Under the pieces are notes generated by a model. It was given only the letters and a program-made list of their open reading frames with translations, did not search any database and was not told the origin of the DNA. The translations under genes and the position numbers were made by a program. This document shows, one piece after another, positions 1 through 11,092 of a DNA stretch of 64,000 nt. Source of the stretch: Craspedostauros australis. Its lineage: Eukaryota; Bacillariophyta; Bacillariophyceae; Mastogloiales; Achnanthaceae. Where the stretch lies: NCBI GenBank assembly GCA_026770025.1, contig JAMXDE010000014.1, positions 1,426,001-1,490,000 on the forward strand, written 5' to 3'. The stretch's first letter is position 1; every line of letters begins with the position of its first letter.

Positions 1-1
1 A

Positions 2-771
2 CCAGTTGTGCACCATTGTCAACATCGCAACCGCTTGGTCAAGACTATGGCCATTGCTTCTTCCGCCTTTGTGCCCAACGACAACTGTCTCGAGAAGGGC
101 GGAACGGCACACCTCTTTAACTTCGAGCGAGTTGGTCATTGGAAGGTCGCGATGAAGGATTCGTTCGGCCGCGTCTACGACAGCAGGGGCAACTACAAAT
201 GCCCACCAACCCCAGAGAACCGCTTGAGGAAGAAAGGTGAGCGCAGGTGGCAAGTGCTGGAGATCACGGGGACCAAAGAAGAAGTGAACAGCAAGAAGAA
301 GTTCAGTCTCAAAAAGTACTTCGAGACCTCGGAGATCCCAGCCATCCAAGATCTTGTTGCCAGAGTCCGCGGAGACAACAAAGAGATGCGAGTCGTTGTT
401 TGCTACCAAATGGATGGTGCGGGGCCTCATCAAAACCAGGAACTGCTGGAGTTCATCAACGAACGGTTCAAAGGCCTCGGTTGGCATCTCCGCATTCAAC
501 CTCCAAACTCCCCGATCACCAACGTCAATGACGACTGCGTCTTCCCAGTATTGTCGCGTAATGTGTCATCATACCAAGCCAGAAACCACGGAAGCAACAT
601 CATGTCGTCTGAAGAATTGTGGCAGGCTTCCCTGAAGTGCTGGGAGCACTTGTCACTCAAGACGCTTGCCACTGCCTACATTCGTCATCACCAAATTGCT
701 TACGCGATCTGTGCCTGCAAAGGCAGCGACAAGTTCGTGACGGAATCCAGAGGGCTCAGGATGAACGTGAC
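2..771 (+). pseudogene. Mariner-like (Tc1/mariner, plant DD39D type) transposase, fragment
   Basis: C-terminal two thirds of a mariner-like DDE transposase. The frame is already open at the window edge, so the N-terminus lies outside. It is clearly related to the transposase at 6866-10168: shared blocks include TMAIAS near its start, YQMDGAGPH (second catalytic Asp), PPNSPITNVNDD (third catalytic Asp) and RHHQIAYAIC. Spacing between the second and third Asp is 38-39 residues, which fits the DD39D mariner-like group of plants and algae. The reading frame stops being transposase after GLRMNV, exactly where the terminal motif TGTTAGGAATCG of the non-coding element at 772-2335 begins. It is therefore an insertionally truncated gene. 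The roughly 30 further in-frame residues come from the inserted element and are not native. Confidence 0.8.
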
Positions 772-2335
772 TGTTAGGAATCGAGGATACGACTTTGTCG
801 GAATACCCGTGATTGCCGCACCTCCCAACATTATTCGTCACACCTTTGGAGATTATTCGTAACACCCTTGAATATTATTCATTACGGCCATGATCGAAGA
901 CGAACGTGATTGATCTCAGTCCTACTGAGAAGAAAGGGTAGCCTGTCCTCTGGCAATATAAGAACCTCACCAAACACAGATCAGCAGGTCCCGATACCAA
1001 ACCAACCGTGGCAACCACGCAGACAGCAACGTCAGCCAGAACAGAAGCACGGCAGTGGGCAAGTGCTGTACCCCCTCCGGAGAGCAGCACTGTCGAGATG
1101 TACATGTGAGTATATGTCAAGATGTACGTTATATGTGCATCGTTCACCCGTTATTCTCTCATACGCACTTGGACGGTATAACTACACTCGTGTCGATAGT
1201 ATGCTGTGATTCGTCAGAATTACAGGGGAAATGGAACACACGAAAAGGGGCAAGATTTCTGGAGGAAACTTGCAAATGACGATTTCTGAGAGAATTAGAA
1301 CATCGTCCGTCCATCCATCAATGGTACCAAGAGAATCTCGAGGTACTTCCCAACTAAACCTCAGATGACGATATCATCTGACAGACTACTGCATCACCAA
1401 TGGAACGTGACATCTGGAGAGCAGAAGGACGCCTACTGACGTCGACAGAATGTCATCGTGTCACCACGTCGACATCTGTCTCCAAGTCAGAGCAGGAGGC
1501 GAAGATACGATGACCCATGAAGATCATGGATACTGAAGGTGAACTTCAAATGGTAAGTACTCATGGGGTAGGAGCCAGCAGTGAATGAACGGAGTGTCGA
1601 ATGCGGAGTACGCATCGAACACGGAGTATCGTGTAGCACGAGTACACGATGTTGAGAAAGAGAGAGAGAGAATACAGAGAGGAGCGAGAGAGCATCTCGC
1701 GTACCGACTCATAGTCGGAGACCGAATCTACGAAACAGATTGGAGCGCCGAGAGCATCGGGCAAGAGAACTGGTGTACACCGAGAGGATCGGAGTATCCA
1801 CGTAATGAAATAGCAAACGAACAACTATCAACCAACACCATCTTCCACGATCGTAGGTTTCCGTGAGCGGAACTTGCCAACACGGCACGTGCCCCTCCTA
1901 CGGACAAGAAACGCCACAGTGTTGGAACACCAGAAAGGATCAGAACAACCATAGGTTTGGAACATCGCCAAGGGTGACACCAATCGTGAGATGAGGTGTC
2001 ACGGGATCAAGGATCGAAACATGTTACGGACAAGCACACAGGACTGCAGATTCCTACCATGCGAAAGTAGACGGCTACAAATACGCAGATGCAAATGCTG
2101 AGGTGTCGAGACGAGGACGCAAAGGAAAGCATATGAAGATGCACAAGCAAGGCAAGATGAATGCAGAGGGAAGCACCTGGGAATACAGCGATGCCCTGTG
2201 ATGCTACCACAGCAAATGCCTACAATGAAAAATGAAACTGGAAGAGAAAGTGAGATTGAGCTCACAGTTCTAAAATGGTACAGTTCTAGCAGCAGATTAG
2301 ATTACAGTACTAACTATAACCCCGGATTTCCAACA
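772..2335 (+). mobile_element. Non-coding TIR element, copy A (full length)
   Basis: A 1564-bp element without a convincing gene. It begins TGTTAGGAATCGAGG and ends CCCCGGATTTCCAACA. The ends form an imperfect inverted repeat (TGTYAGGAATC against TGTTGGAAATC). The same two ends bound copy B (3390-4969, inverted) and copy C (36895-37685). The left end recurs in copy D (18209), and an internal part recurs in copy E (about 25330-26165). It lies directly in a mariner transposase gene. No clear target-site duplication is visible. It is a non-autonomous DNA transposon by structure; the mobilising transposase is unknown. Confidence 0.75.
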
Positions 2336-3389
2336 AAGGTCAAGAAGGAGAAAGCCAATGATATCACCCACTCGTTGTCGCAGGCCACCGACACCTTTGT
2401 CTCTTCATCCAATGCCGCTTCCTTCAATGCATCATGTACTTTGAGGAACAAGGATGCAAGCCAAGCACATACTCACTTGATCTATTCCATGGATTACCAC
2501 CCAGGCTACCCCTGGATCGATATGCCATGTGGTATCGACATGTCAAAGATGATGTATGTATGGGCGAACAATCCCAAGCCCTGGCAGTCTGTGACTTCCC
2601 ATTATTGGAAAGCATGCAGCGAACATCTCTTCAAATCCCAAAATTTGGGGCTGAACAAGGTGCCACATGCGAGAGGTCTTGCAGAGCGATTTGAGTACCT
2701 CATGGTATTTGTGGACTATTACATCCAAGATTAAGATTGCAGGACAGGTGGGGACAAGTCATATTCAGCCTACATCAATAAGCTCACTGACATCCAAGAG
2801 CTCAAGCACTCGTTCTCCATGAAGAAGAACAGCACAGCAGAGCAACAGGACAAAGAGAAGCAAGTTGTTGAGAACATGCCTGATCGAATGCTGGGAAAGT
2901 GTCCCCCATCCTCATCCACAGCTCCTTGAAGGGGAAAGCCAAGAAGAAGGGTGGCAACAGCGGCGACAGTGCCCAGTCCTCTGATGACTCACCAAAAAGA
3001 AGAAGGCATCAAAGAAAACAAGAACATCTGTGCGCGATGTGAAGGAAGAGCACAAGCACACTCTCCTGCTTGCAACTGCATTGGAGAAGGCTCAAGAAAA
3101 GATCATCGAGCGGATTGACGCAAAGAAGCAAAAGTCAAATCCACCTCCAATTGAGGTACTGGGTATCAACCACATCAATGCCAGTACCTCTCCAGATGCT
3201 ACAGCAACGGACAGCAATTCCCACACCAGCTCAGAGACATCGCCGCTTCTACGCGCTCTGCAGAAGCAACAGCAAGAGCACAAGCGCACTGAGCAACAGC
3301 ATTGCGAGGTGTTCGCTGAGCAGGCAAGCATCACTGCCAGCTTGAAGGAGCTTGTTGGTATCCTTGCCAAACAGCAATCCAACAGTACT
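2336..3389 (+). pseudogene. Decayed transposon-associated gene, possible Myb/SANT-like DNA-binding protein
   Basis: Coding-like sequence trapped between inverted copies A and B of the TIR element. The first part carries W- and F-spaced residues followed by ARGLAERFEYLMVFVDYYIQD, then an in-frame TAA (2732-2734). The same frame continues as DCRTGGDKSYSAYINKLTDI and a Lys/Glu-rich helix. The R..ERF..L pattern followed by a T.IQEL helix resembles Myb/SANT-like proteins of protist transposons; this is recognition by eye and only moderately sure. A frameshift near 2920 leads to a Lys-rich stretch and a Gln/Glu-rich coiled-coil segment to about 3385, where copy B interrupts. Both ends of the original gene are missing. 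Confidence 0.4.
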
Positions 3390-4969
3390 TGTTGGAAATC
3401 CGGGGTATTCGTACTGAAGTCCAATGCTTATTAAACTGTACCGTTTTAGAACTGTGAGAACAACATCTCCATTTCTTGCTTCCTCGAATCGTTTGCCCAT
3501 GATGATGGCAGAAGCACCCTGTAGTTGCTCCTGTATCCATCATTGCAGTGCTCCTCCATCACTTACAACTCATCATGTGTCTCAGGTGCATCTCTGTTGG
3601 CAAGTCCCGAAGTCGGTACCCTTGCTGTTGCTTGCGATGAAGATGATGGTGGTGGTGGTGCTTCTCAATTCTCTTGCTATTTCATTGCGTAGAAACCAAT
3701 ACTCTTGGTGTTGACTCCAGTGCTCCTGGGCGTCCTGCCTTTTGATCTGTACCATGTCGAGTCCACTATGAGCAAGCTGCAGAGGTGCTCCCTCTCATGT
3801 TGCTCATCATCGTCTCTCTCTATCTTTCTCTCACGCGTAGTCCTCCTACGCTGTTCTACACATTCGATTCGTCGTTCATCATCTCATCCTCCACGAGCAC
3901 ACTACTACGCCCACGTGTAGATGCTGTCATCTCATGCTGAACTCCTTCTTGACCCTTCACGAACTCGATGACGATCGGTCATCGAATCTTCCTTGTTCTC
4001 TGCCGGATGTTGAGACAGCTGCCGACGTGGTGACACGATGACATCCTGTCAACGTCAGCTGCTCTGTTCCATGTATTCCCTGATTCCTCATTGCGTCATC
4101 TTACCGTGGTCAGATGGTCATGTTGTCACCTTAGATACGTCGCAACCTCCATTTACCCTTCCTCGATGCCATGTCGGTTGGCGGACATACAAAGGTCCTG
4201 ATCCTCTCAGATTAGGTTGTCCCAAATCCCCCGCTGGGATTCTTGGACGATTTAGCGTGTCCGAGTTTGTGTTGCTCTCAAACACGAACCGTTCAGGACA
4301 CGAATATTGTCGACGCTACCTGGTCGAGTCTAGACGAACCGATTGGATGGGCGATGCACATACCGGTACATCCTGACACATCTCATTATGTTCATTCATA
4401 GAGATTCCCTTCTACACTCCTGAAGTACATGCATGCTGATGCCAAGTTTCACTCTCTTCCGATCGGGCATCAATCATCCATTCAGTGCACTCATTCGTGT
4501 TGTTCACTCACTCTTCTCACATGTTCACTGATGGTCGCACTTGGGTTAGAACATGATGTTCTGGCACGATCGACTCAATCCTTCGACGATGTTCCAGTCC
4601 GCGATTTGTTCTCCTTCGCGGTTCGCTCTCACTCATGGGATCATGGTCTGAGTTCTGAGTGACACAACACTGATAACGATTTCGCATAGATGTTGGTTCA
4701 ACCGGTCAGCTGTCGTCATTAGAACGCCTCAGCATTCCGGTCTCCGTTTTACATCCATTGTTCGCCATGTCAGTTCGTCAGTCATCACAAACATGTCACA
4801 CCTTTCGTCTGTCAGTCGTGCGTCATACTCTTGACACACAAATAACGATGGCTCACAAGCGACTTGGGAGTGTGTCCGTCTTTGGTAGATCGGCTGGTCT
4901 ATTTTTGGTATTATGGAAGGTGCGGCAATCTAGGATAATACGACATAGTCGCATCCTCGATTCCTGACA
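3390..4969 (-). mobile_element. Non-coding TIR element, copy B (full length, inverted)
   Basis: A 1580-bp copy of the family described at 772-2335, on the opposite strand. It starts with TGTTGGAAATCCGGGG and ends CGATTCCTGACA. Internal matches to copy A include the block around TTCTAAAACGGTACAGT at the 3390 side. Matches to copy C (37000-37450) lie near 4430-4925. It lies tail to tail with copy A around about 1 kb of decayed coding sequence. Confidence 0.75.
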
Positions 4970-5067
4970 ATTGGCATGCAATACAATGCAATGGGCCGAT
5001 CAATCGATCGATCGATTCATCGATCCAATAACAACATCCGAACTCGGACTTGAGAGCAAACAGTGTA

Positions 5068-5645
5068 AATGATAGCCAACCTCAATGATAGCCAACCTCA
5101 ATGATAGCCAACCTCAATGATAGCCAACCTCAATGATAGCCAACCTCAATGATAGCCAACCTCAATGATAGCCAACCTCAATGATAGCCAACCTCAATGA
5201 TAGCCAACCTCAATGATAGCCAACCTCAATGATAGCCAACCTCAATGATAGCCAACCTCAATGATAGCCAACCTCAATGATAGCCAACCTCAATGATAGC
5301 CAACCTCAATGATAGCCAACCTCAATGATAGCCAACCTCAATGATAGCCAACCTCAATGATAGCCAACCTCAATGATAGCCAACCTCAATGATAGCCAAC
5401 CTCAATGATAGCCAACCTCAATGATAGCCAACCTCAATGATAGCCAACCTCAATGATAGCCAACCTCAATGATAGCCAACCTCAATGATAGCCAACCTCA
5501 ATGATAGCCAACCTCAATGATAGCCAACCTCAATGATAGCCAACCTCAATGATAGCCAACCTCAATGATAGCCAACCTCAATGATAGCCAACCTCAATGA
5601 TAGCCAACCTCAATGATAGCCAACCTCAATGATAGCCAACCTCAA
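5068..5645. repeat. 16-bp minisatellite, about 36 perfect copies
   Basis: Unit AATGATAGCCAACCTC repeated head to tail for 578 bp with essentially no variation between units. It contains in-frame stops and no gene runs through it. It lies about 100 bp from the end of TIR element copy B; the spacer holds a short (ATCG)n run. The homogeneity suggests recent expansion. Confidence 0.95.
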
Positions 5646-5892
5646 CTCCAACAACATACAAGAGTCGTGTTGATGTTTTCGACTATCGTTCACGTGAACT
5701 CCAAGCCTGGCAGGGCACTCGTGGTGTGGAGTACGTATTTAGACTCTTTTGTGAGACGACGGTCCTCTCAATCATGTTGGTTGGTGCATGTCTGTGGTCC
5801 AGCCCAGGATCCTTGGACGAAATTTGGAACAAGGTCACAGCGCAACGGACGTTGTGCTTTCAGAACCAAATAAGTATAGTGTCTAATAAGGA

Positions 5893-6280
5893 GTGTGCTG
5901 TGCTGTGCTGTGCTGTGCTGTGCTGTGCTGTGCTGTGCTGTGCTGTGCTGTGCTGTGCTGTGCTGTGCTGTGCTGTGCTGTGCTGTGCTGTGCTGTGCTG
6001 TGCTGTGCTGTGCTGTGCTGTGCTGTGCTGTGCTGTGCTGTGCTGTGCTGTGCTGTGCTGTGCTGTGCTGTGCTGTGCTGTGCTGTGCTGTGCTGTGCTG
6101 TGCTGTGCTGTGCTGTGCTGTGCTGTGCTGTGCTGTGCTGTGCTGTGCTGTGCTGTGCTGTGCTGTGCTGTGCTGTGCTGTGCTGTGCTGTGCTGTGCTG
6201 TGCTGTGTTGTCCATGCCGTTCTGTGGTGCGCTGCGCCGTGCTGTGCTGAGCCGTGCTGTGCTGTGCTGTGCTGTGCTGT
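5893..6280. repeat. 5-bp satellite (TGTGC)n, about 62 perfect units plus a degenerate tail
   Basis: Pure TGTGC pentamer from about 5893 to 6206, then imperfect units to about 6280. All frames stay open on both strands only because a pentamer has no stop. The resulting Cys-Ala-Val-Leu or His-Ser-Thr-Ala-Gln repeats are not believable proteins. Confidence 0.95.
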
Positions 6281-6865
6281 TCTCCTTGTGTGCCTGGTGT
6301 GCGTCGTGACCAGCCAATCTCGTACAATCAGCTTGCAACCTCTATTGACACACAGCTAGTATTCACCATGAGTTCCCTTGTTGTTAGACCATGTGTGCTG
6401 AATCAATCCAATCGTTGTTCGAGTCTTGAGTCCTTTGTGTCATTCACACTTCGATTCGAAAGATCCAAGAAAACTACTCGAAAGAATTCGGAAAATGTGA
6501 TGCGGGTTTCAGACCCAAGACAAAATTAGGAAGATGATCCAAGAGGATCAAAGAGACTCTATTAGACCTCCAAACATGTGTCATAGCACATGTTTGGACA
6601 CAGATACACAAATCAGCAGGAGTAACCAGCAGTTTGGCATGGTTACAACATGATGGACAATGGTGAATAGCACCATTATTGGAGCCAAGAAGTAGAAAAC
6701 AGGAAGATGATGAGCTCTTATTGATGAGCTCATAATCTCAACAAACTTAACTTTGTAAACCATCACTTCAAACAAACACACACAATAACACAGTTGTATC
6801 AACCTTCACCAACATTGGACGTAGTTGTATCATCCTGCAATCACTGTACTCTGCACCTCACAAGC
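6281..6865. other. Gene-free stretch before the mariner transposase
   Basis: 585 bp with no open frame of substance. It has an A/T-rich tract near 6420-6560 and short direct repeats (a CATGTGTTTGGA-type duplication near 6575-6600, AGCTCATTATTGATGAGCTC near 6715). It presumably contains the 5' end of the element that carries the next transposase. Confidence 0.4.
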
Positions 6866-9800
6866 ATGTTGCGCGCTGGGGATTGTGTGAAGGTGGCACC
6901 CCACACGGACTCAAATGACAAGATCCGTGACCTGGGCATATGCCATGTCCAGTTTCCAATGAAGCAGACCACGGATGGCGCTACCATCCAACGCGATGGG
7001 CCTCTCGCACCAGGAGAGGTGGCAATGGTCATGGTGACTCCAGTGATGGGGCAGAGCCGAATGTACGTTGTTCGCGAGGATCTGTGCACACCACACAGCC
7101 TTGCTACCGTTGCAAGGGCTCGCAATGCTGGTGGCCTACATATGCCTTCCCTGCTTTCTCCGCATCATCGCTCTGTCGCTGTTATGCATATCAACAACAG
7201 GGCTAAGCCCCCCACACCATCCCCAACTACCATGGAATCGCAAGAGGCCAACATTGCAGCTTTTCTCGAGGTCTCACATCTGCAGAAGGCAACAGCACTC
7301 GCCCATCTCAAGAAGCAGATAAAGAAAGGCGCAAAAACAAAAGGATGGTTGCGAAAGGATGGAGGGCGTAGCAACACTAAGCCCACCAATAGAAAGAAAC
7401 AACTTGGCAGAGATGAACAGCAAAACTACATCATTCTCTACTTCAATTTGGGTGGGATCCCAGCCAATGCAAAATTGATCGCCCATGCTTGGGACGTTCA
7501 CCCTGCCACTATCAACCACAACATCAAGAAATTCCAACAGAACAAGCTGGAACGGAAGAAGCGCAGCAACGCGGGCAGCACCATCTTCACCTGCCCCAAG
7601 AAGCAAAAGCAATACTTCACGCCACGTGCCATCTTTGCGAAACAACTGCGGCTTAAGCATCCAAGACAACGGTTGACGACCGAGGACATCTCTTATGCTT
7701 TTGACCATGCTTCGCCTGAGGAGCTGGCATCCGCAAAATCCCTGTCTGATTCGTGGTTGGAGCGTGGTCCTCTCCTGCAATTTGAGCTCCAGGATGTGTT
7801 GCGGCGATGCAATGGTGCAATCTCGTGGGACGATGTTGCACGCGAACTAGCAGGAAGGGGCAACGTCCAATGCATTTGCGCAAACACCATTCAAACATAC
7901 ATGATGGGATTGGAGGGCAGTGAATACCGTTCTACAACGATGCTCCCCAAGATTAAGGGCGACATCAAGGTGAAGCGCGACAGGTGGGCCAAGGACTTCT
8001 GTGTGTTCTGGGAATCAGCGGAGCAGTTCCCGAATACGCAAGTTGTTGTTGTCCACATGGACGAGAAGTGGTTCTACTCTATTGTCGCTTGCAAGCATCT
8101 CAAACATGTGCCCCAGATGGGAGATAAGCCTGTGAAGCAGGCTGTGCATCACAAGTGCCACATTGAAAAGACCATGGCGATTGCATCAACAGCATTTGCC
8201 CCAACAGATAACTGCTTTGGGCAAGGAGGAAAGGCGTATCGGGTCAACTTCAAACATGTTGGGCGCATGGCTCCAGCGCAGAAGAATACGTACAAGCGAA
8301 CTTGGGTCTCGCCAACCCAGTACAAGCTCCTTCCAGATCCCACCAAAATCTCTCGTGTGAAGGGTAAACTGTACTTTCAACCACTGGAGATCACAGGCAG
8401 CAAGGAAACAGATGGTCATCGTGATAAGCCCAAGCCAAAATACAGCCTCAAGAAATTCTTCCGCGAAAAAGAAATCCCTGCACTGGATTCGCTCGCCGAC
8501 AAAATCAAGGCGAAAACGGGCAAGAACGTGGTGATTCGGTACCAGATGGATGGCGCGGGGCCACACAGAGACACGGAACTACTCAGGTTCATCAACGAGG
8601 AGTTCGACAGTCGCGGGTGGCACTTACAACTGCAACCATCGAATTCTCCCATCACGAATGTGAAAGACGATACGATATTCCCAGCGATGTCGAAACACGT
8701 GTCAGCACATCAAGGTAAGCACCACGGAAGTTGCATGTTCACCACTGATACGTTGTGGGGTGCTTGCAAAACCTGTTGGGAGCAATTTGGGCTGGACAAG
8801 GTCGCTCGCGCGTATGTTCGCCACCATCAGATCGCCTACGCAATTTGTGCTGCGGAAGGAGGTGACGAATTTGTGACGGAGCGCAAGGGACTGAGCATGA
8901 ACGTGCGGAAACAAACGTTCACTGAAACTGACAAGGATGGCAACGAGATCGGTGTGACTGTGTCTCACACGGACTTCGCGTTGGAGGAGGAGGAGGAGGA
9001 TGAGGAGGATGAGGCAACCAACACAACCACCAAGAAGCCAACTGCAACAGGCAACAAAGGCAAATCAGCTGGCTTCAAATACGCCAAGCCCGACATCAAA
9101 GGTATGTACGATGATGCGCTCAAGGTGATGGCTGTCAGTGGTCTGCGATGCCTTAAAACGAACCTGTCAACAACCAGCAGCCTCATTCCATTGCTGGAGA
9201 AGCAAATTGTTGCGACAACCAGAGCCAATGAGGAGGCTGAGCAACAGAAGAAAGACGAGAAGAGAAAGAAGCAACCCAGCAAGAGCAAAGCCGACATCAT
9301 TGAGCCTCACAACAACAACAACAAGCACCACCACCAACAAGCACCACCACCAACAAGCACCACCACCAACAAGCACCACCACCAACAAGCACCACCACCA
9401 ACAAGCACCACCACCAACAAGCACCACCACCAACACCACCACCACCAACACCACCACCACCAACAAGCACCACCACCAACACCACCACCACCAACAAGCA
9501 CCACCACCAACAAGCACCACCACCAACAAGCACCACCACCAACAAGCACCACCACCAACAAGCACCACCACCAACAAGCACCACCACCAACAAGCACCAC
9601 CACCAACAAGCACCACCACCAACAAGCACCACCACCAACACCACCACCACCAACACCACCACCACCAACAAGCACCAACAAGCACCAACAAGCACCAACA
9701 AGCACCACCACCAACAAGCACCACCACCAACAAGCACCACCACCAACAAGCACCACCACCAACAAGCACCACCACCAACAAGCACCACCACCAACAAGCA

Positions 9801-10168
9801 CCACCACCAACAAGCACCACCACCAACAAGCACCACCACCAACAAGCACCACCACCAACAAGCACCACCACCAACAAGCACCACCACCAACAAGCACCAC
9901 CACCAACAAGCACCACCACCAACACCACCACCACCAACAAGCACCACCACCAACACCACCACCACCAACAAGCACCACCACCAACAAGCACCACCACCAA
10001 CAAGCACCAACAAGCACCAACAAGCACCACCACCAACACCACCACCAACACCACCACCAACACCACCACCAACACCACCAACACCACCAACACCACCAAC
10101 ACCACCAACAACAACCACTCCAACACATGGCATCTCCGTGTCTAAGCCAAGAATCGTGGCTGCTGTGA
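6866..10168 (+). CDS. Mariner-like DDE transposase with a long His/Gln/Pro/Thr repeat tail
   Basis: Tc1/mariner superfamily transposase of the plant-like DD39D group, which cuts and pastes its own element. The first ATG of the open frame is 6866; a second ATG at 7232 opens a more typical start (MESQEANIAAFLEV). What the roughly 120 residues between them do is unclear. A helix-turn-helix region (LGGIPANAKLIAHAWDVHP) follows, then the catalytic Asps in HMDEKWF, YQMDGAGPH and SPITNVKDD; the last two are 38-39 residues apart. After an acidic run (EEEEEDEEDE) and a Lys-rich basic stretch the frame enters a 16-bp minisatellite (9325-10115) that adds over 250 low-complexity residues. The catalytic part looks intact. 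The tail is far outside the family's usual length and probably reflects array expansion. Confidence 0.75.
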   Translation: MLRAGDCVKVAPHTDSNDKIRDLGICHVQFPMKQTTDGATIQRDGPLAPGEVAMVMVTPVMGQSRMYVVREDLCTPHSLATVARARNAGGLHMPSLLSPHHRSVAVMHINNRAKPPTPSPTTMESQEANIAAFLEVSHLQKATALAHLKKQIKKGAKTKGWLRKDGGRSNTKPTNRKKQLGRDEQQNYIILYFNLGGIPANAKLIAHAWDVHPATINHNIKKFQQNKLERKKRSNAGSTIFTCPKKQKQYFTPRAIFAKQLRLKHPRQRLTTEDISYAFDHASPEELASAKSLSDSWLERGPLLQFELQDVLRRCNGAISWDDVARELAGRGNVQCICANTIQTYMMGLEGSEYRSTTMLPKIKGDIKVKRDRWAKDFCVFWESAEQFPNTQVVVVHMDEKWFYSIVACKHLKHVPQMGDKPVKQAVHHKCHIEKTMAIASTAFAPTDNCFGQGGKAYRVNFKHVGRMAPAQKNTYKRTWVSPTQYKLLPDPTKISRVKGKLYFQPLEITGSKETDGHRDKPKPKYSLKKFFREKEIPALDSLADKIKAKTGKNVVIRYQMDGAGPHRDTELLRFINEEFDSRGWHLQLQPSNSPITNVKDDTIFPAMSKHVSAHQGKHHGSCMFTTDTLWGACKTCWEQFGLDKVARAYVRHHQIAYAICAAEGGDEFVTERKGLSMNVRKQTFTETDKDGNEIGVTVSHTDFALEEEEEDEEDEATNTTTKKPTATGNKGKSAGFKYAKPDIKGMYDDALKVMAVSGLRCLKTNLSTTSSLIPLLEKQIVATTRANEEAEQQKKDEKRKKQPSKSKADIIEPHNNNNKHHHQQAPPPTSTTTNKHHHQQAPPPTSTTTNKHHHQHHHHQHHHHQQAPPPTPPPPTSTTTNKHHHQQAPPPTSTTTNKHHHQQAPPPTSTTTNKHHHQQAPPPTPPPPTPPPPTSTNKHQQAPTSTTTNKHHHQQAPPPTSTTTNKHHHQQAPPPTSTTTNKHHHQQAPPPTSTTTNKHHHQQAPPPTSTTTNKHHHQHHHHQQAPPPTPPPPTSTTTNKHHHQQAPTSTNKHHHQHHHQHHHQHHHQHHQHHQHHQHHQQQPLQHMASPCLSQESWLL
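9325..10115 (+). repeat. 16-bp coding minisatellite in the transposase tail
   Basis: Unit close to AAGCACCACCACCAAC, with shortened variants such as CACCACCAAC and AAGCACCAAC. Because 16 is not a multiple of 3, the peptide repeats every 48 nt as 16 residues (KHHHQQAPPPTSTTTN). The unit has no stop in any frame on either strand, so all six frames stay open here. The complement resembles the 13-bp unit at 13284-13840 (GTTGGTGGTG core shared). Confidence 0.95.
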
Positions 10169-10890
10169 CTCCTGACCATGCACCTACAAACACCAAACAC
10201 CAACGCGTGATCAACTGGGGTGAGACCAATGCGAACATCGCACTTCCAGGCATTCGTCACCACTAAGAAGGCTATGGTAGAAGAAGTGTCCTGCAGGTTG
10301 ACTTTGTGTTGCCTGCTGGCACGCATTTGGATGACATTGAAGGGAAGATCATCGGTGTGGGGAGTGACTCCTTTTTGTACGTGACTGTGAAGGAGAACAA
10401 GTCCTTCCTGCACACTGTGGTGCAGGATTGGCACTTGTTGCAACTCCACAATGCGAACAGCACAAACAAACTCTCCAACTACGAACTCCAAGGTGCTCGC
10501 GCAAAGGGGTACGCGCTGCCCGTCAAGAGATTTGAACATGCAGATTCTACGTATTCTCGCGTGCACAGGGAGAAACTCCCTTTCCATGTTGATGGCAGCT
10601 TCAAGGAGACCAATGACCGGGTCATCACCGGCTGCACGTTCATGTGCCCTCGCGTACTGCACAACAATCAACGGACCTTTTCAAATGTGCCGATGCTGAT
10701 TGTCCGAATGGTGGAGTCCAACCCGGAGAACCCAATGCCTGTTCCGGCGACTTCCGTGGAGATGGCCGACCAAAACCTCACCATCGCCGACGAATCTCCA
10801 GACACGCCTTCGCTGCCATTCGACCGCTTGCCTCATCCCGCGTTCTCACCACGTCTTCGCCTGCACTTGGTGGCGCCTGTAAGTTTATCA
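10130..10890 (+). pseudogene. Unknown element-associated protein family, copy a (nonsense mutation)
   Basis: Directly after the mariner tail another frame is coding-like. It begins near SVSKPRIVAAVTPDH, meets an in-frame TAA at 10264-10266, then continues VLQVDFVLPAGTHLDDIE, RVHREKLPFHV and VPMLIVRMVES. These blocks align with copies b (12112-15593) and c (58231-60492): D-F-x-L-x-G-G/A-T, R-V-H-R-E-x-L-P in a and b, and P-M/V-L-L/I-V-R-M/V-V-E in all three. The frame ends at a GTAAGT donor-like site (10879) as the corresponding exon does in b and c. The next exon is missing: a SINE-like repeat begins at 10887. Function is unknown, and no catalytic motif is recognised. Confidence 0.55.
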
Positions 10891-11092
10891 GCAAAAATAC
10901 ATATACTGCAAATTACGTTACTCCTGTAGCCCCCACTATCTACAAATTTCACTTGTGTTCGGATCAGCAACCGCAACGCCTGTAGCTCAACGGTAGAGCA
11001 CCAGTAGTTCTAGCTGAGGTTCCTTGTTCGAATCCTGGCATGGTACTTTGCTTTTGCTGTCCCCTTGTGATTTTTGCGATAGTGCTCTTTCA
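10887..11092 (+). mobile_element. tRNA-derived SINE-like repeat, copy 1
   Basis: About 206 bp, also found at 11432-11636 and (inverted) 16169-16372. A shared leader (ATCAGCAMAAATAC ... CCCCCACTATCTACAAATTTC) precedes a tRNA-like body with an A box (TAGCTCAACGGTAGAGC) and a B box that is mutated here (TTGTTCGAATCC). A shared tail follows (ACTTTGCTTTTGCT ... GCTCTTTCA). The would-be acceptor arms do not pair, so it is not a tRNA gene. It starts just inside the donor-like site that ends copy a of the unknown family. Confidence 0.65.

Noticed and set aside
5068..5645. Possible CRISPR array
   Set aside because: Units are directly contiguous with no spacers, 16 bp long, in a eukaryotic genome.
5726..6359. 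Overlapping Cys/Ala/Val/Leu and His/Ser/Thr/Ala/Gln frames
   Set aside because: Products of the pure TGTGC satellite, with no unique coding sequence around them.
9167..10671. Long minus-strand frames across the 16-bp array
   Set aside because: Open only because of the stop-free repeat; outside the array the plus-strand proteins are the recognisable ones.
10976..11046. Functional tRNA gene in the SINE-like copies
   Set aside because: A and B boxes are present but the acceptor arms cannot pair and a shared non-tRNA leader and tail surround them in all three copies.
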